A stretch of 64,000 nt of DNA from positions 42,036,396 to 42,100,395 of the forward strand of contig NC_083603.1 in assembly GCF_029168945.1 (NCBI RefSeq). Direction: 5' to 3'. Shown piece after piece: positions 23,501 through 34,779 of the stretch. Source of the stretch: Cannabis sativa (Eukaryota > Streptophyta > Magnoliopsida > Rosales > Cannabaceae). Numbering within the stretch: position 1 is the first letter of the stretch; the number at the start of each line of letters is the position of its first letter. Made by a program: the position numbers and the translations under genes. The notes below the pieces were generated by a model. The model did not search any database and had not been told where the DNA came from. It saw only the letters and a program-made list of their open reading frames with translations.

Positions 23501-25087
23501 GAGAAAACAAGCTCTAAGTTGATAACATCTATGTCAGACCTGGGATCAACTTTTCCATTAACATGAATGACATCATTGTCTTCAAAGCATCGAACAACCT
23601 GCAACAACAATCATTTGGCCCACGATAACATATAAGCGACTCAATCCAAAAGTACTGGCTTGTTCCAACTTCTAAACAACAGACAATACAGATATAAAAA
23701 CAAAAAATAAATAACCAAAAGGGGTGAAATACCAAAAGAAGTGTTGAATAAGCTTTCTTCTATTACTAAGTTATTAACAGCTGATCACACAACAGAATAG
23801 ACAGTATCTCGAAATTATTGCATTGAACAAGTACCTGAAGTAAGGAGTCAACTTCACGAATATGTGACAGAAATTTATTACCTAAGCCCTGGAATATTAA
23901 GAAAGATAGTTAGATAAAGTATATTTACCACAACATACTCATACCATAACTTTACAAGCAGCGTGTTAGAAAGAAAAAGCAAAGATACACAATATTAAAC
24001 TGGCTGAGAAGTCTCACCTCTCCCTGGCTAGCACCCTTGACAAGCCCAGCAATATCTACAAATTCTATAGATGCTGGAACTGCTCGTTGAGATTTGCTTA
24101 AATCCGAAAGCACATTAAGGCGTGGATCTGGAACTGCAACAATTCCTACATTTGGCTCTATTGTACAAAATGGAAAATTGGCAGCTTGAGCCTTCCCATT
24201 CTCCACCTGCACAGATAAAACCATTTCATATTATCATTTTCAGTTTGTCAAAAAATCTTACATAACTTTGAACCCACCTTAACAACTTACACACTATTGC
24301 GTTTGGTTGGAGGTAATAAAATAGAATAGAAATGAATCAATTTTCTTTCTACTCTTTTGTCTAGTTGCATTTCAAAGTATTGGAATGTAATTCTAATAGA
24401 ATGATTTTTCTACTATTTTGGTGAATAACTATTTAATTTTAAAATAGAAGAAAAACTATTCTAATGCAAGATTAAATTTTTTATTTCTATTCCTATTCTC
24501 ATTCTCATTTCTATTCTTATATTTTCATTCCTCCCAATCAAACGTACTTTAAAGTTCACAAAATGAGTACATAACCCAGAAACATGTGCTGACACACTAC
24601 ATTAAGATATCTTTAAATTAAAATTCTCATTCAAAAGCTGAATATGCAAGAATTGAAATGTACCCAATTGAGGGAACAAGCTATATAAACCATTTATCTC
24701 CACATATATAGCAAAGAGTAAAAGAAACCCAGAATGAAACTACAGCCAAATAAGACACCCAATTGAAAATTATAGCAAATAACCAAAACAAGAACAGAGA
24801 AAACCATTTCTGGGTTATCAACATACAAAGCAAAGCAAGCTGAACAGTAAAACACTACTTACAACGGCATTAAAGAGAGTGGATTTTCCAACATTAGGTA
24901 GGCCAACGATGCCGGCTTTGAGGCTCATGCATATCCTAGATGAAGAAAAGGGCCGTGCTTTAGCTCTACCGAACCCAACAGTTCCACCAACGCCGACTAA
25001 TCCAAACATTAGCTGACAATGACTTGTGTGGTGCTTCAGTGGAGAAAGCAGGGATGGCATTAAGTGAGTACAACCTATTCTCGCCAT
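20543..25087 (-). CDS. Organellar YchF/EngD (Obg-like) ATPase/GTPase, 11 exons
   Basis: Complete YchF-subfamily P-loop protein, 423 residues. Exons (minus): 25087-24863, 24206-24018, 23888-23835, 23598-23488, 22699-22637, 22493-22239, 22136-21990, 21904-21877, 21674-21604, 21111-21052, 20611-20543; the sum is 1272 bp ending in TAG. An N-terminal extension of about 55 residues, rich in Ser and basic residues, precedes the bacterial-like start [17 protein letters not shown], so it is probably the plastid or mitochondrial paralogue rather than cytosolic OLA1. Motifs: G1 GLPNVGKST at 62-70, G3 in [11 protein letters not shown], and the YchF-type G4 NVAE at 264-267. The last replaces NKxD and explains ATP preference in the family. 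The C-terminal TGS region ends [18 protein letters not shown]. Intron 5 uses a GC donor. Intron 1 carries a MITE and intron 4 an LTR-like fragment. YchF proteins bind ribosomes and act in translation and stress. Confidence 0.94.
23179..23410. mobile_element. Possible LTR fragment in a GTPase-gene intron
   Basis: Starts TGTTAG and shows GGTTATATATGAG (TATA-like), then a CT/GA-rich CTCTCTCTCGAGAGAG palindrome and a T-rich end, resembling a short Ty1/copia LTR or TRIM. No TSD or clean 3' terminus was found. Confidence 0.3.
24297..24546. mobile_element. MITE in intron 1 of the YchF gene
   Basis: The left end GCGTTTGGTTGGAGGTAATA is the inverted relative of the right end ATTCCTCCCAATCAAACGTA. The arms remain complementary over runs such as AATAGAATAGAAATG / ATTTCTATTCTTAT. 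No TSD was confirmed. Confidence 0.75.
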
Positions 25088-25723
25088 TGATGGGTTTGAT
25101 ATCTGAGCTCTTGGTTCTACAAACTGTTAGCTTGGAAAGAACCGCAAATCCTACGAACTTGGATTTCCGCCTCTCACTTTGTCTTCTCTGTTTTTTAGTA
25201 CCATTTTTATGCATAAGGAACTATGTTGTCGTTTTTGATAGACGACATGTCGTTTTTAGACAAAACAATTTAAGAGAACCTAAGTGCCAAGCATTATAAT
25301 AAGTGGCTAACGAGCTAAATAACTAGCCGCCTAATTTTCATATCGTTTAACAAAAAAAAAAATTAAATGAAAAAAATTGCAGCATCACGGTTAATTTTAA
25401 TATTACCTATATTTAGTTTTAATAACTGCTCAGAAGACACAATAGTAGAAATTGTTGCAGCATGTTCATTCAATCTCGTAGCTTGAGTACTCAACTATTG
25501 TGCAAAGTACGTAATTATACTACTAAGAACCCATGCAGTCGCAAAGAACTTGTTATTCTCAACTACTAACAGAGATTTGATGGCGAGTCATCAAAGAACA
25601 AAGAAGAACTACGAACGAAACAAAACAAAACAAAGCCATATCACACAAACAAGAATAAAACACTCAAAACCATGTCACAAAAACAAGACTAATCGCAGTA
25701 ACAAAATCGATTCACAATAGCAA
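25088..25723. other. GTPase-gene promoter side, no other gene
   Basis: 5' flank of the YchF gene. A 91-residue plus ORF overlapping exon 1 is antisense shadow. Nothing else is recognised before the solo LTR. Confidence 0.5.
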
Positions 25724-25728
25724 AATAC

Positions 25729-27536
25729 TGTTGGAATTTTATACCTTAAATAAAACTCATTTCAATATAATCTTATTTATTATCAATAAAATGTTAGAAG
25801 TCATTTATGTTTACATATATTTTTCATGCTTATGGTTTGATATAAAATTTCTGTTAAATCCAGAATATATAGTTATTCACAATTATAGTGATGTCAACAC
25901 AGTGGAAGGTAATTATGATTATATGCTTCAAAAGTTTATGAACCATGATTTATCAGTGTACTGAATTTACATTGATATGATAGTTAGCGATAAAATTTAC
26001 TTATACATTGGATAAGTGTTATGTCATTTCCAGTGCATTGGCAAAGTATGCTAGTATCGGATGTATGGAGTATACATTCAACTGGATTGATATTGAACTT
26101 GGTAAAGACATTATAAACTCATCGATGTATCTCTCCAAGTCAATAACATTAGTTGATCTTAGATCAAAAGATCTTAATCGTGATATTGTTACGTTCGATC
26201 TCAAGAGTGTTATGTATGTTCTTAGAGGTGCTCGTTAAAGCTTACTAATTAGTTCAGGTAACACATACATCTTGGGAACCTGATAGTACAATTGTGTGGG
26301 AGTACTAATCATATATACAGAATCTATAGCTTCTATCTAGACATAGAAGTGAAATGATAATTTTCTTCGAGCTTGGCTTAATAGAGATAAATGGAAGAGC
26401 TCTTATTTCATTAATTATATTAGTTTACTGAAATATCATTTATAGGAAGCTAAGTGTTTTAAGGATAAAATACATTGAGGGGTAGAACGGTAAACTGGTT
26501 CCTACTCGATGTAAATCATTTATAGAGGATCTTTGATTATTGGGATTAGAACGATGAATAATTCATAGCGTGCAATTCTGAATCTATAGTGGCGCAAGGA
26601 GAAATTAATAAGTTGGAGAAATTACTTGGTAAATTCTAGATCTACTTATTGGAAGCTTAGTTATATAGGCCCATGGTCCCCACACTAGTTGAGATAATAC
26701 TGCTTGCAGACTCAGTTAATTGATTTTAATTAATCAATTATAATTCTAAAATTAGACTGTCTTATTATGAATTTTCACTAAGCAAGGGTTTTATTGTGAA
26801 GAAAAGAGATTTTAGGGTTTATTTGTTAATTAAGAGACTTTGTTAAGTCTAATTAATAAATAAGTTAAATGACAATTTATTTGATAATTAATTTTTAATT
26901 ATTAAATAAATAAGTTTGACATTTAAAGGAATGAAATTGAAAAATATGGTATTTGTGAAAGGAAGATAACTTGTTGAATAAAATGGCAAAATTTTATCTA
27001 GTGGGGCCACTTAAGGAAAAGTTTAGCTAATTTTTTTTTATCTTTATTCAATTCCATATAATTTAAATCTAATCCTAAGAGAAATCCTATATAAGGAATA
27101 AGATGGCTCTCGTTCTCATCCAACCTAAGTTAACCTAGTTTTCATTCTTTGTCAGACAACTAGAAACTTGAGAGCCTCCTTCTATAGAATTGAATCTCCC
27201 TCTCTTTCTCTTCATAATTTTGAGCCCTATAGTGAAAGAGTACATGTCCACCCATAGCAAGTCAAGTACTCAATCATAATGCGGAAGACTGTGAAGAATC
27301 CAACACCTAAAGGAGAATAGGGCTCAGATCTTGATAATACTTTGCGATAGAAAGGAATAATGGTTAGAGATTTGAGTGGAAGGAGACATATTATTCTGCT
27401 GCCACTAATATAAGGTTTCATTAACTTTATATGTGTTTAATTCTATTATTTTAGAGAATTCATATTTAGGGTGTTAAACAACATATATTTTAGTAAATCT
27501 AGATCTTAGTAAAATAATCACCAACAAATACAACCC
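25729..27536 (+). mobile_element. Solo LTR, 1808 bp, perfect 5-bp TSD
   Basis: Begins TGTTGG and ends CCAACA (inverted termini). It is flanked by AATAC at 25724-25728 and 27537-27541. There are no internal retrotransposon domains and no second LTR. A TATA-like CCTATATAAGGA near 27.09 kb indicates plus orientation with the presumptive U3 to the left. The small ORFs at 25.7-26.2 kb lie in the LTR and show no domain. It arose by recombination between the two LTRs of a full element. Confidence 0.9.
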
Positions 27537-27541
27537 CGACC

Positions 27542-28460
27542 AAGCTGGACCTATGCTCAAGGAAGACTGGCGGGTTTGGCCAAAGAAAAAAAAAACCTCC
27601 TGTGGCTATAAATTTAGGAATGAAAAATCCTACTATATCACTTTCTTTTTTAAAAATAAATGTTATTATTATCCGTGTTTCCGGAAGGGGGAAACGCGAC
27701 ATTTCCAAAGTATGATTAATCCATCATGGCTTGGATTAAATTCTTTCCACGAGGGAAGAGCCAGTCCAAACGAAAGATTGGTATGAACCCTTCTGAAGCC
27801 CAAAAGGCTCACCTCCAAAGGTGAGGCTCATCTAGACCTGGAAGGTCCCTAGCCTTCTCAAGACGGAATAAATGAAGCCCTTTGTAGAGTGATGACGCCT
27901 AGTCCCACTGTATCAAATCTTGTCTCATATATCATAACATGGTAGTGCACACACTACTAAAGGGAAAACCTCCCTTTCATCCAACAGCACGCATCTGACA
28001 CCACATTACATAGGTGCAACACTCGCAGGACATCTGTCCCAGACCGCATGGTCCCCATTTGTATGGATACTTTCACTTCACGAGCCAGAATAATGTCAGT
28101 GGGCTTCAAAGTCATGTATTTGCCCTAATAGTCGGTCCATTTTGCACAAAACCCTAACGAATTATGGGTATGCCTAAATCCAAATCCTAGCTTATAAATA
28201 TCCCTTTAAACAATCATACAAAGGGGACGGACGATTTACTTCACATCTTTTTAAGTTTTCTTTTTCTCTAAGTTAGAAAAACCTAAGTGAAAAAATATAG
28301 CAAGAAGCTAGGGTCTTAAACTTGTAATATCTTATTGTAATACATCAAAGTCATTCAATTTAACACATTGACTAGTGGACTAAGATTAATTAGCATCCGA
28401 ACCACGTAAAAATCATCATCTCCGTTCCATTTTTACTTATTTAAGTTCTTAAGCTCTTAT
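27542..28460 (+). mobile_element. Probable degenerate LTR fragment
   Basis: Higher-GC than its surroundings. TATAAATAT at about 28193 is followed by a leader-like CTAAGTTAGAAAAACC, and ACTAGTGGACTAAG plus CCGAACCACGTAAAAATC near 28370-28415 recall U5 ends of plant gypsy LTRs. No boundary or duplication was found. It may be the older element into which the solo LTR inserted. Confidence 0.4.
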
Positions 28461-28908
28461 TTAAATTAGTTTTTAAAAATATCGATAAACTATTGTTATT
28501 GATAGGACAATAGAAAATTTTACAAGAGTTTGGGTATTTTTTTTAATATTTATTGTAGATTGATCAATTAAAATTAAGTTAGTAATAATTTTTTTAACAA
28601 GTAGAGAAGTTTATTTGGTTATCAAATTGAAATTTAATTTTTTTTAAATTGATCTTTGAAAACGTAATAATGTATCTTCATCATAACAAGTCTCATGGAC
28701 AAGAGTTACATGCATGTTATGGGGGAATTTACTTGGCTCCTCCAAATATTTATTTATTTAGTTTTTTAGTTATATTATTGTAATTTTTTTTTTATTTTTT
28801 TAAAATATTATTTAATAGTCCCTCTTAATTTTTTTTTTTTTACATTTTGAACCCCCTTACAATTGATTTCCGCATCTGTCCTGAGACTAAAATTCATCAT
28901 TAAGGAAA

Positions 28909-29280
28909 GGGTAAATACCATTTTGGACCCCCGTATTTTACAAAAGTTACCAATTGGACCATCTATTTTGTTAAATGATAAAATAGATCCTGTATTTTCT
29001 AAAATGGTACAAATAAGACCCTAAATTGGTTTTTTATCAAAATAAAATTGAATTATAATCCGATCTAAAAGTGCTATAACAAAACTGTTTACATTTTTTG
29101 TATCTGTTCGTATTAGGAATTGTCTTCAATTTAATTATATTAAAAAAAATTGTCAAAAATTAAGCTCAGGATCTTATTTTTACCATTTTAGAAAATACAA
29201 GGTCCATTTTATCATTTAACAAAACACATGATCTAATCGGTAATTTTTGTAAAACACAAAGTCCAAAATAGTATTTACTT
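28909..29280. mobile_element. Mutator-like MITE family 1, copy B
   Basis: Starts GGGTAAATACCATTTTGGAC and ends with the diverged complement GTCCAAAATAGTATTTACTT. It is flanked by TTAAGGAAA (28900-28908) and TTAAGAAAA (29281-29289), a 9-bp duplication with one mismatch. Confidence 0.85.
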
Positions 29281-29302
29281 TTAAGAAAATGATAAAAATA
29301 TA

Positions 29303-29626
29303 TGGGATTATTTCACAAATACATAAAAATAAATAAAGAAATTACAAAAATATGATTATACGAGACTTTAAATATTTTTACGATTTTTATGATTTTATTT
29401 ACAAAAAGTATGATCTTTTTATGTTATACTTTTGTAAATTTGTTGTTGATTTTTTGTTATATGTGTGTTATTTTTTGTTAATGTTTTGATGTTATTTAGA
29501 TGTTATTTTCCTGTTATTTTTATGTAGTTTTCTTGTTGTTTTCGTGTTATTTCTATGAAAAATCGTAAAAATGTGAAAATGTAATTTTTTTTGTATAAAA
29601 AATAGTGCCTCATGTAATTATCCCAA
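29303..29626. mobile_element. Possible inverted-repeat element next to MITE copy B
   Basis: The left part GGGATTATTTCACAAATACA and the right part CATGTAATTATCCC are loosely inverted. Inner segments TTTTTACGATTTTTATGA and AAAAATCGTAAAAATG also pair. A partial relative is at about 9.8-9.97 kb. Confidence 0.45.
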
Positions 29627-29876
29627 AATATATTTGTGGTGTATGTATTCAATTTTTGAGTAAAGATCTACTTATTAATGCAACTATGGGTAACATTCTA
29701 TTTTTATTTTTTTAAAAGAAAAAATTTCCAAAATTGTTATGTTTCATTCATTGGTGAATTTAGGAAACTTGTAACCTTTAACCATTTGAAAGACCAACAA
29801 AAAAGTAATACTCTAATTTATTATTTTTTTTTTAAATAATAATATGGTTTCTTCTCATCAATGCTTAATTAATGAA

Positions 29877-30241
29877 AGATTTATACTATTTTGGATCATG
29901 TATTTTATAAAAATTATTAATTAGATTGGTTATTTTATTAAATAACAATTTGAACCCTGTAATTTTTAAAGCAATACAAATAATATCTTGAGCTTCAATT
30001 TTTATCAAAATAAAATTAATAATAGTGTGATCGGGAGATATTATGACTACATTGATTAAATTTTTTTATATTTGTTCGTGCTAGGAACTAGTTTCATATT
30101 GGTTATGTTAAAAAAATGACAAAAATTGAACTTAAGGTACTATTTTTTACTATTTTAAAAAAATACAAGGCCTGATTTGTCACTTAACAAAAAAAAAAGT
30201 CTAATTGATAACTTTTACAAAAATAAGATCCAAAATTCAAA
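29877..30241. mobile_element. Mutator-like MITE family 1, decayed copy C
   Basis: Runs collinear with copies A and B (ACTATTTTGGATC on the left, the central GTTCGTGCTAGGAACTAGTT block, AAGATCCAAAATTC on the right) but with many substitutions. Ends are approximate. Confidence 0.7.
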
Positions 30242-30242
30242 T

Positions 30243-30915
30243 TCAACGTGTTATGAGTGCCATTTAAAAGAGGAGTGTCCTCACATGAATAAAAAATTCA
30301 AATTCAACAAAAACAACGAAACTAACACTTGAGCTAAAAGTGGTTTCATATTTCACAGTGTCTTAAGGTTTATATAGGTATATGAACATTAAATCACTGT
30401 GAAACACCCAACCACTTCAAACTCTGTTAGTCCAAGATCATGGTTTGACCTAGATACGCGAATAATCAAAGTATTATAGCGAAAAGTTTAAATATTTGAA
30501 GTTCATGCAAAGGAGGTGCGAGTATTCAAATCACGGATAGAAATTTTCCAGAAAAAATCTCCTCTTTGGTCTTATTCCTTCTTAAAATTTCATTGCCCAT
30601 AACCTACACTTCAATTTTTATGCAACTTCTACCCCTAAATACCCAGAAAGTACACGATTATTCAAATAAAACACATTAAACAGAAAAAGTTAAAAAAAAT
30701 ACCAACCTTTGATCCAAACGCTTGTCCTTTTGAACTCGATTATCACTTTGAAAAATCCCTTGAACTTCGAAACAACCTCTAGCAAAAGAAGATTCAAATC
30801 TTTTGAAAAAATTTCTGTTGGAATTTTAGAGAGAAAAATTTCCATAAAGACTAAGAATGGGAAGGAAATGAAGTGAGGTCAATTCATATCTTAGAGGTGT
30901 ATATACGAATTAACG
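30243..30915. other. Gap, no gene
   Basis: Repeat-like sequence without boundaries I can place and without coding potential. Confidence 0.45.
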
Positions 30916-30920
30916 CCATT

Positions 30921-31954
30921 TGTTGGGATTTGGACACACGACCATTAGAAATCAAAAGTCACTTAATCCAACAGACATCATGAAATACGTCTGCACAAAC
31001 CCCGAAGAGTCTAATGATGTGGTATCTTGGGAAAATAAAGAAATAATTACAGTTGTATATTCAAAATTCGTGCGAATTTTTTGCCTAAAAGTACAAGTAC
31101 AACCTCGTATGAAATTAACACGTGGACCCAGTTCCCGATGAAAAGGATAACGTGTTAGTAGATAACTCTAATATAGTTAGCCTTGCTTGATGTGAACTTG
31201 CGAGAAGATGTGACCGAGATAAGGTAGTCGCATACTATGTATCACATAGTCAAAAGAATAAGCAAGACTGATAAGATTTAATACTAGTCACACATATACT
31301 GAGTACATGCGATGACCAAGTAAACTTCTCCTGCGACTAGTAAAGATCATTTCTTTACATAAGTTTAGTCCAAATGACTAATGTGTTCGATAGCTCGTTA
31401 GGAACTCACATGATCCCACGTTGTCAATAGATGGAATGTCTAATACGAACACACACATCCAAATGATTGGCCTGAAGGCCATCTTGCGAGCACTGCACCA
31501 TAGAGCCTGCAAGCTCATGTGTTGGAATATGAACACACAACTCACAGCTTATCAAGCGGCATACGTTGCTGCACTTAATATAAGAATAGATTAAACAGTT
31601 CTTCATTTATTCTTTAAGCATTTATTTTGATTCAATACTGTAATTTATTGTAAAAACGATTCTAAACCGATCAATTATGTAATCTTAAAGGACACTTACT
31701 TTCTATATAAAGAAGTGATCCGAATCAAATAAACCAAACTAAAATTATTGCGATAGTGGATAAGCAAACTGAGCTTTGATTACACTATAATTATCTTGTT
31801 TTCTTTTTATTTTTGCTTTCATTTTGTCGATTTAGTAGCCAATAGTTTGAGTACTCACTATTCTAAGTGAGTGCTCCCACATCTACAATTAGATATTCTA
31901 ATTTTCTTCGAGTATTCTCACAAATTTAGTGTTGTCTAAATTTCTCTGACAACA
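30921..31954 (+). mobile_element. Probable solo LTR, about 1.0 kb
   Basis: Starts TGTTGGGATT and ends CTGACAACA, with a TATA-like CTATATAAAG at about 31.70 kb. The flanking pentamers (CCATT on the left, CGCAT on the right) do not match cleanly, so the boundary or identity is less certain than for 25729-27536. No internal coding is seen. Confidence 0.5.
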
Positions 31955-32134
31955 CGCATATATTTATAGCTATGCTCAAAATATAAAAACATACATATCA
32001 CACAAGAAAAGAAATAATTAAATTAATAACATAAAAATTTGATCATCAATTTCACAAAAGTCATATTTAGTCTATGTCCAATTTTGTGGAGAAGAAAGTA
32101 AAAGTAAGTAAAGATTAAAATACTACAATTTAAG

Positions 32135-32269
32135 CCACTAAGGCTAGCTTAGTGGTGAGGGAGGAATGGGAAAAATGGAGAGGTCATGGGTTCGAACCCA
32201 GGACCTTTAAGCTATTAAGCTAATATATGATTGTAAAGACCATTACGCTACACTCAAAAAAAAAAAAAA
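32135..32269 (+). mobile_element. tRNA-derived SINE with 11-bp TSD
   Basis: A 135-bp unit with a Pol III A-box-like GGCTAGCTTAGTGGTGAGG (32142-32160) and a perfect B box GGTTCGAACCC (32189-32199). It ends in an A run. The duplication TACAATTTAAG is exact at 32124-32134 and 32270-32280. It is not a tRNA gene: no cloverleaf or acceptor stem can be formed around the boxes. Confidence 0.9.
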
Positions 32270-32341
32270 TACAATTTAAGTGTGCAATAGGAGCTAACGA
32301 AATTCAAACTATAAAGTAGTACAATATAAAAAATAAAAGAC

Positions 32342-33264
32342 GAATTAGGATTTTTATCTCCTAAATTTTGATATGTACTAAATCATGCATCTTAAACTTT
32401 AAAGATCGTTAAAAATTTCCCTTAAACTATTGAGATTGTTGGGTTTAAGGACTTTTATCTAATTTTAGTAAGAAAAGTCTAAAATGGATGAAAGTTCAGA
32501 GAGAGTGATTTGACACATGTCAAAGTTCGATGATCATAATTTAGTGGATATCAAAGTCCAATGAGCATGATTTAGTAGGGGTGTTCATCAAACCGCTCAA
32601 ACCGCCCGCACCACACCGCACCGCAAAAAAAATACGGTTTGAAATTCTTCGCGGTGCGGTCGCGGTTTGAATTTTTCCTAAACCGCGCGGTGCGGTGCGG
32701 TTTGCGGTTTTGAATTGTTAATACGCGGTTCAAACCGCACCGCACCGCACATTATAAAAATACCAATTTTTATATTTATTTAGGTCCAATATGTGAATGT
32801 CCAACCCAAAGTCCACTAATTATTGTATTGTTGAAACTTAATTTTTTTTGCATTTTTATTTTCAAGACTTATGGTATTTTTGATAAGTATTGCTCAAATT
32901 TTATTATATTTGTGATAATTTAATCATTTGGTGTTAGTCCAAACCGCAAAACCACAAAAATCGCACCGCACCGCACTATTTTTTGCGGTTTTTTAGTTTC
33001 GCGGTGCGGGTGCGGTTTGGGAAATTAGAAAAACCGCATGTGCGGGTTGGTTTGAAAAAATGGTCAAAAACTGCACCACTTGCACCGCGAACACCCCTAT
33101 GATTTAGTTTATGGACACTCACTGAATTAGTTTGATTGAATGAAATTAGACAAAAGTCTTTAAATACAACAATCTTGATAGTTTAAGGGAAATTTTTATC
33201 TGTGAGAAAATTCAAAGAACATAATTTGGTACATGTCAAAGTTGAGGAGACGAAAATCTTAATT
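32342..33264. mobile_element. Inverted-repeat element split by a hAT insertion
   Basis: The outer arms, 32342 to about 32567 and about 33108 to 33264, are long inverted relatives. On the left are TTTTTATCTCCTAAATTTTG and AAAAATTTCCCTTAAACTAT. On the right are the complements, from TAGTTTAAGGGAAATTTTT and CAAAGTTGAGGAGACGAAAA. Joined, the arms form an about 400-bp MITE. Its TSD was not determined. Confidence 0.75.
32576..33099. mobile_element. hAT MITE with CCGCACCGC subterminal repeats
   Basis: Ends TAGGGGTGTTC and GAACACCCCTA, with perfect 8-bp duplications TGATTTAG at 32568-32575 and 33100-33107. Many copies of ACCGCACCGC and its complement GCGGTGCGGT cluster in both subterminal zones, making a GC-rich island in AT-rich DNA. 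It is 524 bp with no coding capacity, nested in the element at 32342-33264. Confidence 0.94.
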
Positions 33265-34779
33265 AGTTAAAATAAAAAGAAGCCCCAACTAGTAACTAAT
33301 TTTTTTAAAATCTTTACTCAAATATTTTCATCCAATTAAATTGAAAGTTTTAATGTATAAATTTAATCACGTGGTGATAAATGATTTAAGGAATCCACAC
33401 ACCTCATATATATATGAGGCACTATATAATTTGCCTTTTCTTTTTAATTAGGAACAAGTTTGTGTATATATTATTGGCTTGTGATTCCATTGTTATATAA
33501 ATTTCAACCAACAAACTTACAAAACTTGTATAGAATCTCCAATATATATATATATATATATATATATGTACTCTTCAATATTCTATAACCTGTCTTCCAT
33601 TAAAAATTTGATCCTCAACATAAACCTATCTACATCACTCTCATCATATAATTTTGTAGGGTCCCATACCACATCTACAAGTTCTATTAGTCACAATTTT
33701 TCAATTTTTTTAATAAATAATAAAAAATATAAAAAAACCAATTAATTATTGAAAAATACTAAGGGCCATCCATTATGCCCATCACTCTTATAAAATGTAA
33801 TATCGCTATTAGTAATTTTAATATTGTATTCTATTTATTTTATTATAATAAATATTATAAAATATCACTAATCAATTATACGATAACATTTTATCGTAAT
33901 GCTAAACACTATAAATACTTGGTAGCAATCTTTTTAATTATTACTAAAAAGGAAGGAAGCCAAAGTCACAAAGATGCCTCTCAAAATTTCAACTATTTTT
34001 CCTTTTGGGTGATTTTTATTTTTCTATGTATTATTATTATTATTATACACCAAAAAAAAGCCACCCAACCAATAGTTCTTCACCTCCACCATCCCCACAA
34101 AACAAATCAAACATAAATACCCAAAAAATTAAAAATAAAAGAAACCAAAAAAGTTCTCTAAAATCATTATTTAATTATTTGGGTATATTATTTATTTATT
34201 TATTTTGAAAAATAAAAATTATATTTTATCATAACAACTAGTCTACTACTAATATTTATTTCTTTATTTTTTGAGAAATATTTATTTATTATATTTTTGT
34301 TGTCTTAGAAAGAGAAAATAAATCTACAAATTAATTAAATAAAATTAAAAAAAAGCCATTTCAATTCAAAGTCACTCCTCTTTTCAATAAATTGAATTTT
34401 AAGCCTAAAAAATTGAGACAATCGTTATCTTCTACCTAGGGTTCCCTTCTTCCCTTTGTTTCCCTTCTCAAATCCAACCCTAGAATTTTAAAAATTAAGA
34501 AAATTTCTGTCATGAATCACTGTACAGATCTTTTCTAACATCCTAACAATAACCCTAGAAATTTGGGTTTACAAAAGGTTTTATCTTTCTTTCGTTTGTT
34601 GGTTTTGGGTTTCTGATTAGTGTAAAAGGTTTAGATTTTATTACTTTTCTCTGATTTGACTTAGGAAGGAAGAGAGTTAGTGGTGTTTTGATTCTTGGGT
34701 TTTGGTTTGCTATTTGGGTTCGATTTTTATTTTATATGTTATTTGAAGTATTAGACTTAGAGCCTAGAGAGGTGTAGAT
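33265..34779. other. PAT1 upstream region
   Basis: Contains an (AT)n run at about 33541-33567 and AT-rich DNA up to about 34.3 kb. The last about 400 bp are a CT-rich leader with three ACCCTA-type motifs (at about 34435, 34480 and 34550), which resemble the telo-box motif common near start sites of plant genes of the translation and RNA machinery. The 113- and 67-residue ORFs at 33.8-34.2 kb are chance. Confidence 0.5.

Noticed and set aside
26008..26238. 76-residue ORF as a possible gene
   Set aside because: Lies wholly inside a well-bounded solo LTR and has no retroviral or host domain.
32135..32269. Functional tRNA gene
   Set aside because: Pol III boxes are present, but the acceptor and anticodon stems do not form; the A tail and target duplication make it a SINE.
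33775..34208. Overlapping ORFs of 113 and 67 residues
   Set aside because: Low-complexity AT-rich translation in the PAT1 upstream region; no conserved motif.
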